Origin: Nemophila menziesii
Taxonomy: Eukaryota > Streptophyta > Magnoliopsida > Boraginales > Hydrophyllaceae
Length of the DNA: 64,000 nt
Direction: 5' to 3'
Assembly (NCBI GenBank): GCA_029959085.1
Contig: JARWIR010000023.1
Location: forward strand, 9,375,860 to 9,439,859
The notes beneath the pieces were generated by a model, which saw only the letters and a program-made list of their open reading frames with translations, did not search any database and was not told the origin of the DNA. Shown here piece by piece: positions 1-10,800 of this stretch. Position numbers and translations under genes: made by a program. Each line of letters opens with the position of its first letter. The stretch's first letter is position 1.

Positions 1-627
1 ATTAATTTATTGAAAGCAATTAAAACACAAAACAAGTAAAAATGGGATGAGGCAACGAACCCTACCCCAAACTCAAAAATGAGTCATGTCCCCACGACTC
101 GAAAAGACTCAAAGTAACTAAACTAATATACACTAAATGAGAAAGAGTTAGAAAACGTATCTCAACCAGCACTAGGATGGATACCAATGTTGCGTCCAGG
201 TTGGGCATCTTTTGTGAGGATTGAGTAAATAACGTGTTGCATATTGCTCACCCTAAATAACATATTTTTCAACGTATCCAACTCTTTTGTGACTTTTCCT
301 AAAGTGACAATCATCGCATATTGTTTCTCTTCCAACACTTGGATTTTACTTTTCTTTTTTTCGTTCTAACTGAATGCCAGGATTGTTAACGTGACGAAAG
401 TTCAATTCCTCCATTTCACGTTCTAACCTTGATTTTTCTTTTGCTTCCCTGTCTCTCTTGGCTCTAACTAGTTTCTCGGGGTCCTTGAGTAGACACCAAA
501 CCTATAAAACCTGAGAAGTAGCAAAACAAAGAAAAGCGTAAAACTGAAAAGTAAAAATAACAATTGAAACACTTACTGATAACACCCTGGTCACACGCTA
601 AACTCCCCGGCAGCAGCACCAAAAACT
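1..627 (-). mobile_element. Internal region of a deleted Athila-like LTR retrotransposon (runs off left edge)
   Basis: This is the 5' internal part of a minus-strand element whose 5' LTR follows at 628-2213; the rest lies beyond the left edge. On the minus strand, about 500 down to 365 reads as a charged stretch (LVRAKRDREAKEKSRLEREM) resembling the arginine/glutamate-rich start of Athila gag. From about 360 to 160 it reads as a short coiled-coil-like stretch (VTKELDTLKNMLFRV) resembling the segment before the 3' UTR of the element at 34.7-37.9 kb. Bases 1-150 match 36.0-36.15 kb closely. Gag core and pol are missing, so I infer a non-autonomous element made by a large internal deletion. At least one frameshift separates the two coding-like stretches. 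Confidence 0.65.
604..621 (-). other. Primer-binding site, tRNA-Asp type
   Basis: On the minus strand this reads TGGTGCTGCTGCCGGGGA, a degenerate form of the Athila primer site that pairs with the 3' end of plant tRNA-Asp. It lies 6 nt from the LTR end, the same spacing as in the other elements here. Confidence 0.75.
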
Positions 628-2213
628 TGGTGTCTCCTTGTGTGTTCTAAAATAACACTCCTAAAAAAGGCAAGACACGTACCGCAAGTGTATGGGTCGT
701 CCCAGTAATATCCGGTAAACGGGATTTCGATCTCAAGGACGGATTAGGAACATGGATTAAGAACTAAATTAGAGATGGAATTAAATGATATATCCGGTAA
801 TAAATGATATAAAGATTTGTTTTGGTTTTTGATTAAGAACTAAGATGGAATTAAAATAAAATACTAAATTAACTAATGCAAATAAATAAGACGCAAGTAA
901 ATAGAAATGAATAGACTCAAATATTTAAACGCAGTACTTGAGTTTCGCAAGGGTTTCACTTAAATCTATTAAATCAATGTTTCTATTTAAGGGATGATTC
1001 GGAAATTAAGTACTAGTCGTGATTCTTTAGTCTCCTAACCCCCATCAGGGTGGACTTAGTAGCTATTCTTAGGTGTTACAAACCCCGTTAGTGCGATCAT
1101 AATCCACCTTCGAATGGTCAGGTATTCTACCCAATTGGCTATAAGGTAAACTAAGGCTGCCAAGGTCAATAATTTCTACCTTACGTCTATTATTTAGTTC
1201 GGTAATTAAACCCTCCGTCAAGGGGATCACTTCCCCACCAAAGTGAATAGCTTAATTACTAATTCCTATATTTGATTCATGACTTCAAAGAGAGTATTTA
1301 ATTGCAAAATAATAGTCAATACGAAATAACGCAATTTAATTTAAACTAATCAATCCCAAACTAAAAAATATAAATTCAATATACTTAGGTTCAACCCATT
1401 AATGCGATTTTCAAGCACAAGTTATGTTTAGCTCATACTAATAAAAATAACTGAATTAAAATAAAAGAAGTTCATACTGAATTACAAAAATAAGAAAAAC
1501 CTAATTAAAGGGTTGATAATTGCTGTTGTTGGAAGAAGGAATTCTCCAGCTTCAGCTTTCTCTCTCCTTTTTTCTTCTCTGCCTTCTCCTAAGCGTTGCT
1601 TCTTCTCTAATATGAATTGTGTTTGTAAAAACTGAAGTTAAAAGCCTTTTTATAGTGGGAAAATGGATTGGGCTATTACAAATAAGGATTAGGTTAATTA
1701 GAATAAAAGCCCAATCCATTTAATGAATTGCCGTAACTGGTTACTAGTTGTTACTGAAACAGTTGTAACTTTTGCGTCTGGACTCGGAATCAGTTCGTTC
1801 AACTTGGAAAATCTTCCTGACTTCAAGCTCTATCTACCTCATTTTATGCTCCAAGGCTGAATCAGTGGCTAATATGCTTAAAAACAGTGATTTGTGACAG
1901 CATTCCAGATTTCATTCTCCATTAATTAATTCTTCGAATCAATTATTCTCGCCTTTGACTTCAACGCTTAATCAAAGACTTTATTTCCTGTTTCTTCTCC
2001 TTGTCTTGATACTCCATAAAATCATAAACCTAAGAACTTTACACTAAAAATAAGCGGATTAACGCATAAAAGCTCTAAAAGACAAATAATCCAAATTCAA
2101 GGGAAGAAATCGTAATATGAAAAAATAAGCTTAAAAATCTAGTAAATAAGTCAAATAATCACTAATTTGATGTCTCCTAAGGGCATATATTTAGATCAAT
2201 AAGGGAGACATCA
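628..2213 (-). repeat. 5' LTR, Athila-like family 1
   Basis: The LTR reads TGGTGTCTCC at its left and GGGAGACATCA at its right, so it has TG...CA ends, and is 1586 bp long. It is homologous along its length to the LTRs at 33137-34718, 37977-39560 and 52839-54400. In element orientation it opens with an inverted repeat (TGATGTCTCC, about 25 nt, GGGAGACATCA at 2169-2213). It carries degenerate copies of a GTCAGGG/CCCTGAC motif near 1045 and 1218. The right flank begins GTTAC, but the matching target duplication would lie outside the window. Confidence 0.85.
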
Positions 2214-3283
2214 GTTACATGAAGAGATAGCCGAGGTTGTGGCAGATTTAAAGTCATATGGACAGGGATGAAGAATGGCCCAAGATTACGAACAAGACTG
2301 AGCCTCAAAGAAGATTAAACCAACAAAGAAACCATCTATTATATGTCCTCTAAAACTTGAATTGAAAACTTCACCATCTCATTTTAGGTATGTTTGGGAA
2401 AAATTATATATTACCTGTTTCCGCTAATTTGATAGGTCCTCAAGAGGAAAACTTGTTACATGTGCTTCGAGCTAACAAGGAGGCAACTGGGTGGACTATT
2501 GCTGACATCAAAGGCATTAGTCCTACCATTTTCCAACACAAGATCATTCTTACCAATGAGAAGGCACGATCAATTAAGGGCCAAAGGAGACTTACGTCGA
2601 TAATGAAAGAAGTAGTGAGAAAATAAGTTATCAAGTCGTTGGATGTTAGGATCATTTTATACATATTCAACAGGGAATGGGTGAGTCCAGATCAATGTGT
2701 TCCAAATAAGGGAGAAATTACTACCGTTCTTAATGATCAGAATGAGCTCCTACCCTCAAAAACCGTTGTTGGTTGGAGAGTGTGTATGTATTATCGGAGG
2801 TTGAACAAGGCTACGAAGAAGGATCACTTTCCTTTACTGTTCATGGACCAAATGTTAGGTAAGCTTGCACGAAGAGAGTACTATTGCTTCCTCAATGGCT
2901 ATTTAGGTCATAATAAGGTTTACGTGGATCCAACTGATCAACACAAAACTACATTCACATGTCTGTTTGGCACATTTGCATTTTAAAGGATGCCATTTGG
3001 ATTGTGCAATTCACCACGTTTCAGCGTTGTATGATGGTGCTTGGAAGTATTCATGGGTGACTTCTCTGTGTTTGGCGATGACTTTGATAATTGTATTGAC
3101 AACCTAGAGAAGGTTTTGATTCGTTGCAAAGACACTGATCTTGTGTTAATTTGGAAGAAGTGACATTTCATGGCTTGAGAGGGAATCGTTTAAGGGTACA
3201 AGGTTTCGAGTAAAGGTACGGAGGTTGACCGTGCAAAGGTAGAGGTAATCAAAACCCTTCCACCACCCAATTCTGTTAAGGGC
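2214..3283 (+). pseudogene. pol: Reverse transcriptase part of decayed Athila pol
   Basis: Reading pieces at 2390-2626 and 2639-2986 match the reverse transcriptase start, with the motifs [11 protein letters not shown] and GWRVCMYYRRLNKATKKDHFP. They align with 57340-57890 of the intact pol. Around 3040-3070 the catalytic motif reads FMGDFSVFG where the intact copy has FMDDFSVFG, so one of the paired catalytic aspartates is replaced by glycine. In-frame stops occur near 2624, 2984, 3162 and 3175, with frameshifts between pieces. This copy cannot encode an active enzyme. Confidence 0.9.
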
Positions 3284-3868
3284 GTGAGAAGTTTCTTAGG
3301 CCATGCAGGATTCTACTACCGTTTTATTAAAGGTTTTTCAAATATTACCAAGCCACAATGCCACTTACTTGAGAAGGAGGTGAAATTTTATTTCAATGAT
3401 GCATGTCATAAGGCGTTCTTGGAAATTAAAGAGAAACTTATCTCTACACCAGTAGTGACTCCTCTTGATTGGAGTCCGATCGAAATTATGTGTGATGCAA
3501 GCAATCATGCTATTGGTGTTGTGTTTAATCTACGCAAGGATGAGGTATTTTGTATTGTTTATTATGCGAGTAAGACTTTTACGGGTGCACAATTGAACTA
3601 CGCCGTAACTGAGAAGGAGTTGTCGGTTGTGGTATATGCGTTTGATAAATTATGTTCCTATATTCATGGGGGAAAAGTAGTTGTATCCACGGACCATTCG
3701 GAAATCAAGTATCTCATGGAGAAGAAGGACGCAAAGACGCTTCTTATCAGGTGTGTGCTTTTATTGCAATAGTTTGATTTGGAGATTCAAGACCGAAAGG
3801 GAAGAGAGAATCAAGTAGATGATCATCTATCTCGCCCCAAAGGCTCTAATGTCACCAATTGAACATAA
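3284..3868 (+). pseudogene. pol: RNase H part of decayed Athila pol
   Basis: One open stretch of 162 codons (3284-3772) begins at the RT-RNase H connection ([20 protein letters not shown]) and continues through RNase H. It shows MCDASNHAIGVVF, YYASKTFTGAQLNYAVTEKE and the STDHSEIKYL core. It stops where the preserved copy reads LLLQEFDLE. The alignment continues to about 3840 with the motif KGRENQVDDHLS. This is the least damaged part of the remnant. RNase H would degrade the RNA strand during reverse transcription. Confidence 0.9.
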
Positions 3869-5243
3869 ATGGTCAAGGGGGCATTTCTTGATGAAATCAT
3901 ATTTGTGATAAATACGCAGAATGTTCCATGGTATGCAAATATTGTTAATCTTATTGTGAGTGGAGTATTTCCCATTGGAAGTAAACCCAAAAATAAGAAT
4001 AGATTTATGCATCGTTCGGAACAATTATTTTGGGAGGATCTGCGCCTTTTCTAGGTATGTAGTGATCAGATGATTCGAATATGTGTGCTGGAACATGAGA
4101 TTCACGATATGGTAGCAAGTTGTCACGATTCGCCATATAGAGGATATTTGAAGAGTAATCGCGGTTTCTTAGGTACTTCAATCAAGTTTCTATTGGTCCA
4201 CTATCCATAAATATTTTCACATATATGTTAAGCAATGTAAGCGACGCCAATTCACCAGAAATATTTCGAGGTTTGATGGAATACCGCTCTATAATGTATT
4301 GGAAGTTGAGAGATTTTTTGTGTTTGTGGCATTGATTTCATGGGGCCCTTTGTTTAATCCCATGGGAATTAATATATTTTACTAGCAGTAGATTATGTAT
4401 CAAAATAGGTAGAAGCGGTGGCTTTACCCACAAACGACGCTAGAGTGGTGATTAAATTTTAGAACTCACACATTTTCACAAGACATGGGACACCAAGACT
4501 CAATATTAGTAATGGAGGTACACATTTTGTTGATAAATATTCCAAGGTTGTACTTGTGAAATATGGAGTGAGACATAGAGTATCCACCACTTATCACCCC
4601 CAAACAAATTGTTAAGCTGAAGTATCTAATCGAGAGATAAAATCTATTCTAGATCAGACCGTAGGACCAACAAGGAAGGATTTATGATGCTCTATGGGCT
4701 TATTGAACAACTGACAACATGCATGTAGGCGTATCCCCGTATCGAATGGTGTATGGTAAGGCCTGCCACTTACCACTTGAACTTGAATTGATTGTCCATT
4801 GGGCGATAAAAAAGTTGAACTTGGACCCGTCTATTAGGCGTAGAGAAAATAATGATGAAGTTGAATGAACTTGATGATTTGCGCTTTCATGCTTATTAGA
4901 AGGCCAAGCTATACAACGAGATAACCAAGAAATGGCATGATAAGAAGATTCGAAAGAAGACGTCTGAAGTAGTGCAAAGAGTCCTAAATACAACTCTAAG
5001 TTCAGCAACTATCCGGGAAAGTTGAGATCAAAGTGGTCTAGTCCATTCATTGTTACTAAATTCATGCCTCATGGAACCATAGAGATTGAACACCTAACCG
5101 AAGAATGCCCATATATGAGGAATGGTCATCGGTTGAAAATTTATCACGAAGGCGAAGATAACATCCTTGAGGAGGATCCAAATCCCGGAGAGCTCATTTA
5201 CCTCGAAGAGGCAAGGTATGAAGCAACGTATCCCACAAGGTAA
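3869..5243 (+). pseudogene. pol: Integrase part of decayed Athila pol
   Basis: The segment aligns with 58.86-60.17 kb of the intact pol. Pieces include PWYANIVNLIVSGVFP (about 3930), a degenerate HHCC zinc-binding region with CKRRQFT near 4235, the DDE core around 4320-4640 and the C-terminal part at 5022-5243 (RSKWSSPFIVTKFMPHGTIE). The reading frame breaks repeatedly between about 4050 and 5020. An in-frame TAG follows the codons for FHAY near 4897, close to where the 53-kb element also has a TAG. Confidence 0.85.
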
Positions 5244-5560
5244 CTCGTCGAGCTGAACGACGTGAAACAAAAGCCAAATAAAGGTGAATACTCATTTGTA
5301 GATTACTTTATTGCTTTTATAGTGTATAAAGTATTTTATTTATGTGTACTGGTGTAAATAATAGCTAATGGGAGAAGGGAGAATATTATTTTGGTGTGTA
5401 GGTAAGTATAAATTAAGTGTGGGGTAAAAGAAGCTTGATAATTATTTTACAGTGCAATGCTGCGGTATACCACAGCAAAATTGTGGTACACCACACCTCA
5501 GTGCAAATCGTGCGCGCTACCCTCCACGATGTGAAGGTCAGATAATTCAGAGCTCCAATG
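5244..5560 (+). other. Post-pol motif and junction with minus-strand gag element
   Basis: Right after the integrase end comes GGTAACTCGTCGAGCTGAA then CGACGTGAAACAAAAGCC (5238-5277). The same motif follows pol at 60180 and the orphan ORF at 37.2 kb, and CGTCG/CGACG can pair as a stem. Bases 5463-5500 hold two short near-palindromes, GCGGTATACCAC and GTGGTACACCAC. Homology to the minus-strand protease starts at about 5560, so the join between the two elements lies near there. Between 5280 and 5450 I see nothing further. Confidence 0.5.
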
Positions 5561-7302
5561 CCGATAGGAATTGTAAAACTTCCGGGGTATTCTAGTTTCG
5601 GCGGTAACTCACTTAGACATATAGCACTGCACTCCCTAGGCAATCCAATTGGTTCCCCAGTCTCTATACTTCTCTTGTTGGAGAGAATGTCTTTCATGAA
5701 TTTCATGTAGGTTGGCATCCTTTTGAGAGCTTCGACAAGGGGTATATTAACTTCCAATTTCTTCAACATGTCAATGAACTTCTTGAATTCCAGGTCATTT
5801 TCCTTCTTTCTGACACGTGAAGGGTATGGTGGTGGAGGGAGTGTATTGAGTTCCACTGGTTTTCTTGTCTGTTCAGTTGTCTCGGCTTGGACACTGTTTG
5901 GTTTAACTACCTCCTCAACTGTATCTTTGATTATTTCCTCCTCCCTTTGTTCTGGAATAGGGATGGGTTCTTGTTCTGGTTCTGGTCTTGGTGGAGGTAG
6001 TTGTTTTCCACTTCGCAATTCAACTGCATGGCAAGAATCATATCTAGGAGCAATAGTATCACTTGGGAGTTGCCCTTTCGGCCTAGTTTGTAATGTACTC
6101 GCCATCTGTGATATAGTATGCTCCATTTGCTTGATAATCTTCTCCTTGGTTCGAACTTTCTGTTGGCTATGACTCATTTTCTTCTCAACTGTTTGCATTA
6201 ATCTAGCCATACTTGAACTTAAGCTCTGGAGTTGTTCTTGTTTTGCCAATTGCATTGATTGTTTAGGTGGATCTTTCTTTGGTTCTTGACAACTTTTAAC
6301 AATGGGTGCCTTTTTCTGACCAGGTTGTGGTGGATTGTACGATTGAAGTTGGGGTTGATGATAAGTCTCTTGCGTTCTGACCCAACTCTTTTGTTGTGGA
6401 GGTTGTTGATAATTAGTGTAGCTTTCTTGAGGACAATCATAACCATTAGAGTAATAGTTATATTGAGGATATTGAACGGAAGCTACTGCTGGATTATTCA
6501 TACACCTTTCCCACACATGATTTCTTGATCCACAACCAAGACACGAAGGAATTGTGCGTATTGTATTTACCTGAGCAATTATTCGGGCTTGTTCTGTTAG
6601 CTCTTCGAGTTGTTTAGCCAGTTCTTTAAGCTTCAGAGATTCAGTGTTCTCCTTTGCTGACTTCTTTGGCCAACTTCTCTCGTTCTCAAGAATTCTCTCC
6701 ATCCCCAACTCAGCTTCTTCAGGATCTAGTAACACAAAACCTGCGTTTCCCAACGAATCTGCTTTTTCTCTTGATTTATCATTAAGGCCTCCATAAAACA
6801 AGGTTAAATAATATTCCGGCGAGGATCTATGATAGAGACATCTCGCCTTCTTCTCTGTAAATCGTAACCATGCTTCACCCAAACTCTCTTCCTCTTTCTG
6901 CATAAATTGTTCAAGCTCCAACATATCTTTTAAACGTCTACTAACCGGATAGAAACGGTCTAGGAATCTTGCTTGGAGCTTGTCCCAATCTGGAATAATA
7001 TGAGGGTATTGGGCATCGTACCAATCGCTTGCACATCCGGTCAAGAAGAACTGGAACATCAGGTAATATACTTGCTCCCTAGTAACTCCTCTTACGATAT
7101 AAGCATCACAGATTTGCATGAATTTCTGAATATATCGGATCGGATCTTGATGTGCATCTCCGCTGAATAATCCATGAGATGCAAACTGAGTTAGCATCCC
7201 AGGATCAGGTTTAAATTTCGCGGCTTGGATTTCTGGAGCTCGAATTCCTCGTGGCTCCACTCTGAACTCGATGGGTAGCTCAAGTCTCCTTGGGTTCTCC
7301 AT
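5413..7302 (-). CDS. gag: Athila-type Gag, fused to a truncated protease start
   Basis: A 629-codon reading frame encodes a retrotransposon capsid polyprotein. Residues about 45-180 form the retrotransposon gag domain (DPIRYIQKFMQICDAYIVRG; RFLDRFYPVSRRLKDMLELE). A zinc knuckle CX2CX4HX4C (CLGCGSRNHVWERC) lies near residue 253. A Gln/Pro/Tyr-rich stretch follows at about 275-350, then the linker GQLPSDT and the pre-protease motif LPRECSAICLSELPPKLEYP. Just after GSFTIPIGIG (about 5565) homology ends and the last 45 or so residues are unrelated, so the protease active site and all of pol are missing. Gag and the protease leader are in one frame here, unlike the 53-kb element. The start is the first ATG after the primer site, 102 nt downstream of it. 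The frame is open, but the element is 3'-truncated and would depend on others. Confidence 0.85.
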   Translation of the reverse strand: MENPRRLELPIEFRVEPRGIRAPEIQAAKFKPDPGMLTQFASHGLFSGDAHQDPIRYIQKFMQICDAYIVRGVTREQVYYLMFQFFLTGCASDWYDAQYPHIIPDWDKLQARFLDRFYPVSRRLKDMLELEQFMQKEEESLGEAWLRFTEKKARCLYHRSSPEYYLTLFYGGLNDKSREKADSLGNAGFVLLDPEEAELGMERILENERSWPKKSAKENTESLKLKELAKQLEELTEQARIIAQVNTIRTIPSCLGCGSRNHVWERCMNNPAVASVQYPQYNYYSNGYDCPQESYTNYQQPPQQKSWVRTQETYHQPQLQSYNPPQPGQKKAPIVKSCQEPKKDPPKQSMQLAKQEQLQSLSSSMARLMQTVEKKMSHSQQKVRTKEKIIKQMEHTISQMASTLQTRPKGQLPSDTIAPRYDSCHAVELRSGKQLPPPRPEPEQEPIPIPEQREEEIIKDTVEEVVKPNSVQAETTEQTRKPVELNTLPPPPYPSRVRKKENDLEFKKFIDMLKKLEVNIPLVEALKRMPTYMKFMKDILSNKRSIETGEPIGLPRECSAICLSELPPKLEYPGSFTIPIGIGALNYLTFTSWRVARTICTEVWCTTILLWYTAALHCKIIIKLLLPHT

Positions 7303-7404
7303 CTGTAACTAACTCTGAAAAATAAAAACTAAAAACAAAAGCGTAAAATAGAACTAACTAAAAAATAAAAACACAAGATATATGCACAAGGACTAACGAT
7401 GTAG

Positions 7405-7422
7405 TCCCCGGCAGCGGCGCCA
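7405..7422 (-). other. Primer-binding site, tRNA-Asp type
   Basis: On the minus strand this reads TGGCGCCGCTGCCGGGGA. It matches the complement of the plant tRNA-Asp 3' end (with CCA) except for one base. It sits 6 nt inside the LTR at 7429 and marks that LTR as the 5' LTR of the gag-bearing element. Confidence 0.88.
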
Positions 7423-7428
7423 AAAACT

Positions 7429-8907
7429 TGGTGGGGCCTAGGGTGTGATAAAATAAGATATAAAATAAGTGCAAAAACACCCTAGAACTACACGGTTCTG
7501 CAAGTATACAGATCGTATGCAAGTTTTAGATTAAGATTCGTTCCGCAGAGACTACGAAGGTTAGATAAATCTTATGCAAATATCAAGTGTAAATGATTAA
7601 AGCTAGAACAACTAAACGCAAATAAAAGTAAAGATAAATAGATTTTTGTTTGATTTTCTAATAAGCTAAATTAAAACTAAGAAATTAAAGACAGACAAAT
7701 AAAGATGAAAGAGTAGTAAGATGAGAATATAGCTTAAGTTATTAGCATGTAATCCCCACTAGTTTTGCCGTTCTAAACATGTAAGGGTGAATTATGTAGT
7801 ATTTCCCTAATCGGTCCCAATATGCTATCGGTAGTTTCAAATAGGATTTACCTGTGTCAATAAGGCTTCCTAAGCAAACTTTTCCTGTAATTGGTAAATA
7901 GTCACAAAGACTAAACCATAGTGATTGTCTAGCTAGGTTGGGTTGTCAGATCAGACCTAAAACTAGACGTTATGTGCTAAACATGCAATTAAACACCGTT
8001 GTCAATGGTGACCTAATTACTAGATGGTAATTCTAATGGCTGCGGTCCACAAGAACACAGAATATAAATCCAAACACATAAACAGAGAATAAAAACTATA
8101 ATTCTATTTAAAACATTAAATTCCCAAATTAGATAGATGTCAATCAAAACTAGGGTTCATACATTAATGCTAAAACTTAAGCTAAAGAAATTTAGTTCAT
8201 GAAAGAAAAGAAAGAAATTACAAAATTCAAGGTAGAAGAAGACATTGTTGATGACAACTCCTTCCAGACTTCTCTCTTGTGTTCTAAGCTTCCTCTTGGC
8301 TTAAGGTTTCACCAAGGATGATTTAAGAGTGTTAAGAGGCTGTATTATAGTGTATAGGTTGACCTAAATCGCTTTTTTAGAGATAAGTTAAGTAATGGAC
8401 TCCTAGCCCAACTCAAATTCGTAAGGAAAACACTGCTGGACCGTTTTGAGCGTATCTTCTTTGTTATTGGTCGGTTTGAGCTCCATAAGATACGAAAAGA
8501 ATCGCAACAGAATTATCTTGACCCTTTAAAAGGAATTCTCCAAATTCGGCCTATTTCTTAGGTAAAAACACCAATCTTTAGACGTGTGTGCAGAATCCCA
8601 GATTTAGGCAACTTTTCCTTTTCCATCTTTTTAGCTTTTGTTTCCTTTATCTCCAATTTCCATGCAAATCTCTTTCCATAAGTTGTAGTCTTTGACTTGG
8701 ACTCTAATTAATCTCCATAATTATCTTTAAAGCTTCACACTATATAAACAATTAAACCCAATATGCTCTAAAAATAATAATTCTACAAATCAAGACTCAA
8801 AATAGGAAAGTGCACTAAATTAAGCTAAAATCAACCTATAAACTAATAAATAGGCCTAAAATGATGTCTCATGAATAGATTTTATTATCACAAATGAGGA
8901 GACATCA
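7429..8907 (-). repeat. 5' LTR, Athila-like family 2
   Basis: TGGTGGGGCC at the left and GGAGACATCA at the right give TG...CA ends and a length of 1479 bp. It is a diverged relative of the LTR at 61485-62895, sharing blocks such as CAGATCGTATGCAAGTTTT, and is distinct from family 1 except at its ends. In element orientation it opens with an inverted repeat TGATGTCTCC...GAGACATCA (8863-8907). The flank at 8908-8912 is GATCA. The LTR lands inside a LINE. Its partner 3' LTR is absent. Confidence 0.85.
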
Positions 8908-9985
8908 GATCACAAAGTCGCATGGGACCAGGTGTTTAAGAACAAATATTTTGCGAACGGTCTTCTACAAAAAGAAATGAAGGATAGTGATTCAATTGTG
9001 TGTAAATAGATTCTTACTGGAGTAAGTTTGCTAAAGGAAGGGGTTATTGAGATGGAAGGAGCAAACGGGGTTGATTACCGTTGGACACATGAAGCTTCAG
9101 GCCTTTTTTTTAGTAATCTGCGTCCAAATATATAGAAAATAGCATGGACCATACAAGTTTTAGGTGGGAGAAAATATGGAAAATTAAATGCCCACAGAAG
9201 GTTAGATTTCTTTTATGTAGAATCACGAGAAATCATCTCCCTTCCGTAGAAAGATATATACATGAGGGATGATATTGGGGATAGAGAATGTAGCATATGC
9301 GGCAATGTGAGCAAAGACGTGGTGCACATTTTCTTGGGTTGTACGGTGGCAAAAATAATATGGCAGGAGCTAGGTTAGCAGCAAGAACTGTCCAAGGGAA
9401 GGAATGATTCTAGTTAGTAGGGATATGCTGTCAAAAATAGTAACATGTGGAGTGCGAATGAGCAAAAGGAATTTCCTCGCAATATACTGAACGTGCAACA
9501 AATTTTGGAAAGGTGGTCACATATGGACAACTCCATCGCGAATCAGTTGTTTGCTCCAGAAGATAACATTTTACTTGATGCAACAGTAAAGTCATGGTTG
9601 GAAGCTAACTTATTGGCATTCATATATATGATAGCTTGTAGTGTTCAACGATTTTTGAATCTATGGAGCACCAAAAAAGAGGCATGGGGAAAGGAACGAG
9701 ATGCTAGGGTTATCGTATCCGTGAAATGGGTTAAACCCGATGGTCATTATGATTTAATATGGAAGAAAGTTGTCATTCGAGGAAACGTAGAGCCGAGATA
9801 TGAGGGATATTACGAGATAGAGATGGTCGTTCCTAGCGAGATTCTCTTAAGTGTGTGTGAGTCACCTTTATTATCATAAGCTTTGATGCTACATTATGGA
9901 TTGAGATGGACGATTAATCGAAGCCTAAAATATCTAGTTTTCGAGATGGACTCAAGAGAGATTCATGCGCTAGCGAAGAAAGGTA
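8908..9985 (+). pseudogene. LINE 3' coding fragment: zf-RVT and RNase H-like regions
   Basis: The plus strand reads as the C-terminal part of a plant L1-type LINE ORF2. About 8911-9100 matches the region after reverse transcriptase (KVAWDQVFKNKYF). About 9165-9376 is the zinc-finger zf-RVT domain, with KCPQKVRFLLCRI and the CSICG...HIFLGC cysteine/histidine pattern. About 9690-9985 is an RNase H-like domain, with LHYGLRWTINRSLKYLVFE followed by MDSREIH. Stop codons and frameshifts break it, for example a TAG near 9007. The left end is cut by the Athila LTR at 8907, and the rest of RNase H resumes at 12405. Confidence 0.8.
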
Positions 9986-10019
9986 GTAGTTCTATGAGTT
10001 GGACTTTACATGTTGGGCG

Positions 10020-10800
10020 AGGTCCTTGGAGCAGCATAAGATTTTCGACATCCCCGTCTTCTCTTAAGAATAGAAGGTATCAAGAACTTTTATCAGCGAT
10101 GTTTAAATTGTAATAACTATGAAATATACAATAGATCTGAAAAACCTAAGGGAAAACAAATGTAGGAGATATTGAGGAAGTGTTTCAATTAAGAAATAAA
10201 GTTTATGCGGTTTACTGGGTGAAACTCTGGATTTCTAGTCCACTGAACAATTTCAACGTAGATGCTTGCTCTCGCTCTGTTATGGAATTCCTAACCGCTA
10301 AGAGAAATCGGAATTGTATCTTATAAAATACATTTGCATCATAGGGGGCCATACTGGTGATGAATTTGTTGGGTTAGTGGATTTGGCTGAAATATTATCA
10401 CAATCGGGAAGATATCTCATCAATTGCCGCCCCACCAATAGCCCTCCCAACCAGTCTTTTTCTCTGGATAATTGTTAATGTATTTTATCTATAAATTTAA
10501 TAATTAAATTAGGATTATAGCTTGAATTTGAGCTAGATTTAAACTAATTACTCTTTACTTTTACATGTTTACTTGATAATTAAAAAATATTAACATAGAG
10601 ATAATGCTTCTTTATTTGGAAGGGATTAATAATGATTTTTTTTATATTTTGCACACAGGCAAAAACTCATGTCAAGAATAATATCATTACTGGAAAAAAA
10701 AACGAATAAGATCGTTGGCCATGACATTTTAGTTAACCATGAAGGTTTAATAATTTCCATGGTAAGATTTAGTTTGTAGTTTACTTTTACGGTTATATAC
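10020..10800 (+). repeat. Repeat family A, copy 1
   Basis: This segment is homologous to 19205-19860 (copy 2) and 20726-21515 (copy 3). All share CCTTGGAGCA near the start, TGTAATAACNATGAAATATAC, GTTTATGCGGTTTNCTGGGT and TTCTAGTCCANTGAACAATT. A short frame (LRKKVYAVCWVKLWISSP) is kept in copies 2 and 3, and a similar one is here. I do not recognise the protein. The left edge overlaps the tail of the LINE reading frame, so the boundary is uncertain. Confidence 0.6.

Larger units (their letters stand above)
2214..5270 (+). mobile_element. Decayed Athila pol and flank, plus strand
   Basis: A continuous but broken plus-strand pol runs through reverse transcriptase, RNase H and integrase and is collinear with the well-preserved pol at 57.3-60.2 kb. 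No LTR of this element is visible. Its left side was cut by insertion of the minus-strand element ending at 2213. Its right side meets a minus-strand gag element at about 5.4-5.55 kb. Many stops and frameshifts show an old, dead copy. Confidence 0.9.

Noticed and set aside
2440..2670. 76-codon minus-strand frame
   Set aside because: It is antisense to the decayed reverse transcriptase.
5723..6172. 149-codon plus-strand frame opposite gag
   Set aside because: It is a shadow of the minus-strand gag frame and reflects its codon composition.
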